From NCBI RefSeq assembly GCF_014695575.1, contig NZ_JACJOO010000006.1:210032-274031 (forward strand): 64,000 nucleotides of DNA. The letters run 5' to 3'. Both the position numbers and the translations under genes were made by a program. Below the pieces are notes generated by a model. The model did no database searches. It was not told the origin of the DNA and worked only from the letters and a program-made list of their open reading frames with translations. Below are positions 63,015 through 64,000 of this stretch, piece by piece. Each line of letters begins with the position of its first letter. The first letter of the stretch is position 1. The stretch comes from Leptolyngbya sp. FACHB-8. Its GTDB lineage: Bacteria > Cyanobacteriota > Cyanobacteriia > Elainellales > Elainellaceae.

Positions 63015-63473
63015 ATGGATTTTCAATCTCCCACGACTTGGCAAGAACTAAAACAGATTGTTGATGCTGGTGTTCTAAATGAGCTTTCTGTTGAATACAA
63101 ACGTAGCGTAGAACTGACGCAACTTTACGAGAGTGAGCGCAACACAGTCTCGAAAGAAGCAGCGATCCAAAATATTTATACAGAAATAAACCAATCTTGC
63201 ACAACATTGCCAACCGGGGAAGAAGTTGCCCTGACTAACAATAAATATCCCTACGATCGCCTACTCCAGAATCTTCCAGGCGTAACTCACGTATTGCTGT
63301 GGTTTAAAGGATCTGTATCGCCCGAAACTGCAAAAGCTTACTTGCGATCGCTGGGTAAGACGTGCTGCCTATACGAGAATCCGGCTGCTCTCAAATCAAT
63401 CCCCGAGATTAGCCACTATCAAGTATTTCTGCTCAATACCCCTGTATCGTTTGCGCTGCCAACAGCCGCTTAA
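63015..63473 (+). CDS. Unknown protein upstream of psbA
   Basis: 152 residues from ATG 63015 with AGGAGAG 5 nt upstream. No family is recognised. The first half is helical and charged (ELSVEYKRSVELTQLYESER), and the second has an alternating pattern (GVTHVLLWFKGSVSPETAK, HYQVFLLNTPVSFALP) suggestive of an alpha/beta fold. No signal peptide or membrane segment. An imperfect hairpin follows at 63550. It is not obviously linked to psbA. Confidence 0.7.
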   Translation: MDFQSPTTWQELKQIVDAGVLNELSVEYKRSVELTQLYESERNTVSKEAAIQNIYTEINQSCTTLPTGEEVALTNNKYPYDRLLQNLPGVTHVLLWFKGSVSPETAKAYLRSLGKTCCLYENPAALKSIPEISHYQVFLLNTPVSFALPTAA

Positions 63474-63878
63474 GCGGGGTTTCTTCAGCAAAGTTCTCCT
63501 ACTTCCACCAATCCGAGCCGTATTCTACATATCCTGGTACAGAGCAGACCCTACAAGGAAGAGATATCTCGGGTGCCGCAACCGAGCCGTTGCTATCGAG
63601 ACATCTCTTCTTTGTAGGAATTTTAATTTTTTGTCTTGTACCGGAGGCAGAGACAGGGATAGCTGGATCCTTCGATCGCCAAAAACTTTCGTGATGTGGC
63701 CTGTTGAGGCGAGTGGTCTTATAGAAGCAATGACTTATAGGCTTGTCTGGCGCAAGATGGAGCCAAAAAGCAAATTTTCTAAGAACTTGTTAAAAATGCT
63801 TTACAAAACTTAAAGTTCGGGTTACCGTATAAGCATACATACCCAAGACAATTCGTCCTTTACTTGCACTAATTCATC
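63474..63878. promoter_or_regulatory. psbA upstream region
   Basis: 405 bp. An imperfect 22-bp stem (63550-63571/63597-63618, CCTACAAGGAAGAGATATCT with its partner) probably ends the preceding gene. TATAAG at 63828-63833 is a possible -10 box, giving a 5' leader of about 40 nt; TTTACA at 63800 is too far (22 bp) for a good -35, so the promoter assignment is weak. Confidence 0.4.
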
Positions 63879-64000
63879 ATGACAACAACCCTTCAACGGC
63901 GCGAGAGCGCCAATGTGTGGGAGCAGTTCTGTAACTGGGTCACCAGCACCAACAACCGCCTCTATGTAGGCTGGTTCGGCGTTCTGATGATCCCTACCCT
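63879..64000 (+). CDS. psbA: Photosystem II D1 protein, N-terminal part
   Basis: The first 40 codons are visible before the window ends: [20 protein letters not shown], then [20 protein letters not shown]. This is the conserved D1 N-terminus. D1 carries the manganese cluster ligands and the QB site of photosystem II; cyanobacteria keep several psbA genes switched by light. The isoform cannot be told from the N-terminus alone. ATG 63879 has no Shine-Dalgarno, usual for psbA, whose translation is leader-controlled. Confidence 0.96.
   Translation, partial: MTTTLQRRESANVWEQFCNWVTSTNNRLYVGWFGVLMIPT

Noticed and set aside
63451..63813. 120-codon rightward frame before psbA
   Set aside because: It overlaps the end of the preceding gene and an imperfect hairpin, and its Arg/Cys-rich composition is not protein-like.
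1..64000. CRISPR array, tRNA, rRNA or intact insertion sequence
   Set aside because: No regularly spaced direct repeats, no tRNA-type GGTTCRA arm with cloverleaf, and no DDE or HUH transposase motifs were seen; the repeats present are dispersed palindromes.

Overview
The window looks like a chromosomal segment of a filamentous, Leptolyngbya-like cyanobacterium. The evidence is the frequent HIP1 octamer (GCGATCGC), the start of psbA at the right edge, an acyl-lipid Delta9 desaturase, an rbp-rpsU unit, a CYP110-type P450, an NDH-2 dehydrogenase and many very large hybrid histidine kinases. The genus is inference only. No rRNA, tRNA, CRISPR array or intact transposase was seen.

Layout. 1-7.3 kb: leftward two-gene signalling unit, a 2038-residue Ser/Thr-kinase/ATPase/GAF/histidine-kinase/receiver protein followed by a receiver-PAS protein cut by the window edge. 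7.9-10.8 kb: two small pentapeptide-repeat proteins flanking an RRM protein and ribosomal protein S21, then desC. 11-21.6 kb: a regulatory island with an XRE regulator plus hybrid kinase, three Crp/Fnr paralogues, three receiver-like proteins that all lack the phosphoacceptor Asp, and a CheR methyltransferase. 21.9-25.7 kb: aldo/keto reductase, HNH protein, NDH-2 and a dehydrogenase remnant. 25.7-31 kb: sulfate ABC operon (sbpA-cysT-cysW) with a PHP/DUF3604 protein as last gene instead of an ATPase. 31-32.6 kb: gene graveyard. 32.6-40.5 kb: class V aminotransferase, NudC, barstar-like protein, P450, a small unknown protein and a Cache-type hybrid kinase. 40.9-47.1 kb: two-module NRPS with a terminal reductase. 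47.6-52.2 kb: receiver-kinase and a tauCAB-type sulfonate transporter. 52.7-63.9 kb: a decayed flavin reductase, Nudix, RuvC, ABC exporter, several unknown proteins, a decayed DUF1634 gene, DoxX, and psbA.

The most unusual layer lies between the genes. Roughly thirty long, mostly perfect hairpins (arms 12-35 bp, loops often 0-5 nt) fill the intergenic spaces. Several belong to composite elements of about 105-135 bp that recur in the window, sometimes inverted and sometimes with short terminal inverted repeats. Between copies, arm substitutions are compensated on the opposite arm, and in two families the triloop is flipped relative to the rest of the element. This looks like a population of non-autonomous palindromic elements whose arms are kept perfect by structure-dependent replication or repair, or by selection on RNA structure.

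Other points of interest are the reductase-terminated NRPS whose first adenylation domain carries the proline code (architecture close to peramine and aureusimine synthetases), the cluster of non-phosphorylatable receivers beside Crp-type regulators, a kinase domain lacking its catalytic-loop Asn, and four decayed genes. Sulfur uptake is a theme: sulfate importer, sulfonate importer, and a relic of a DUF1634 gene, a family often found beside TauE/SafE exporters.
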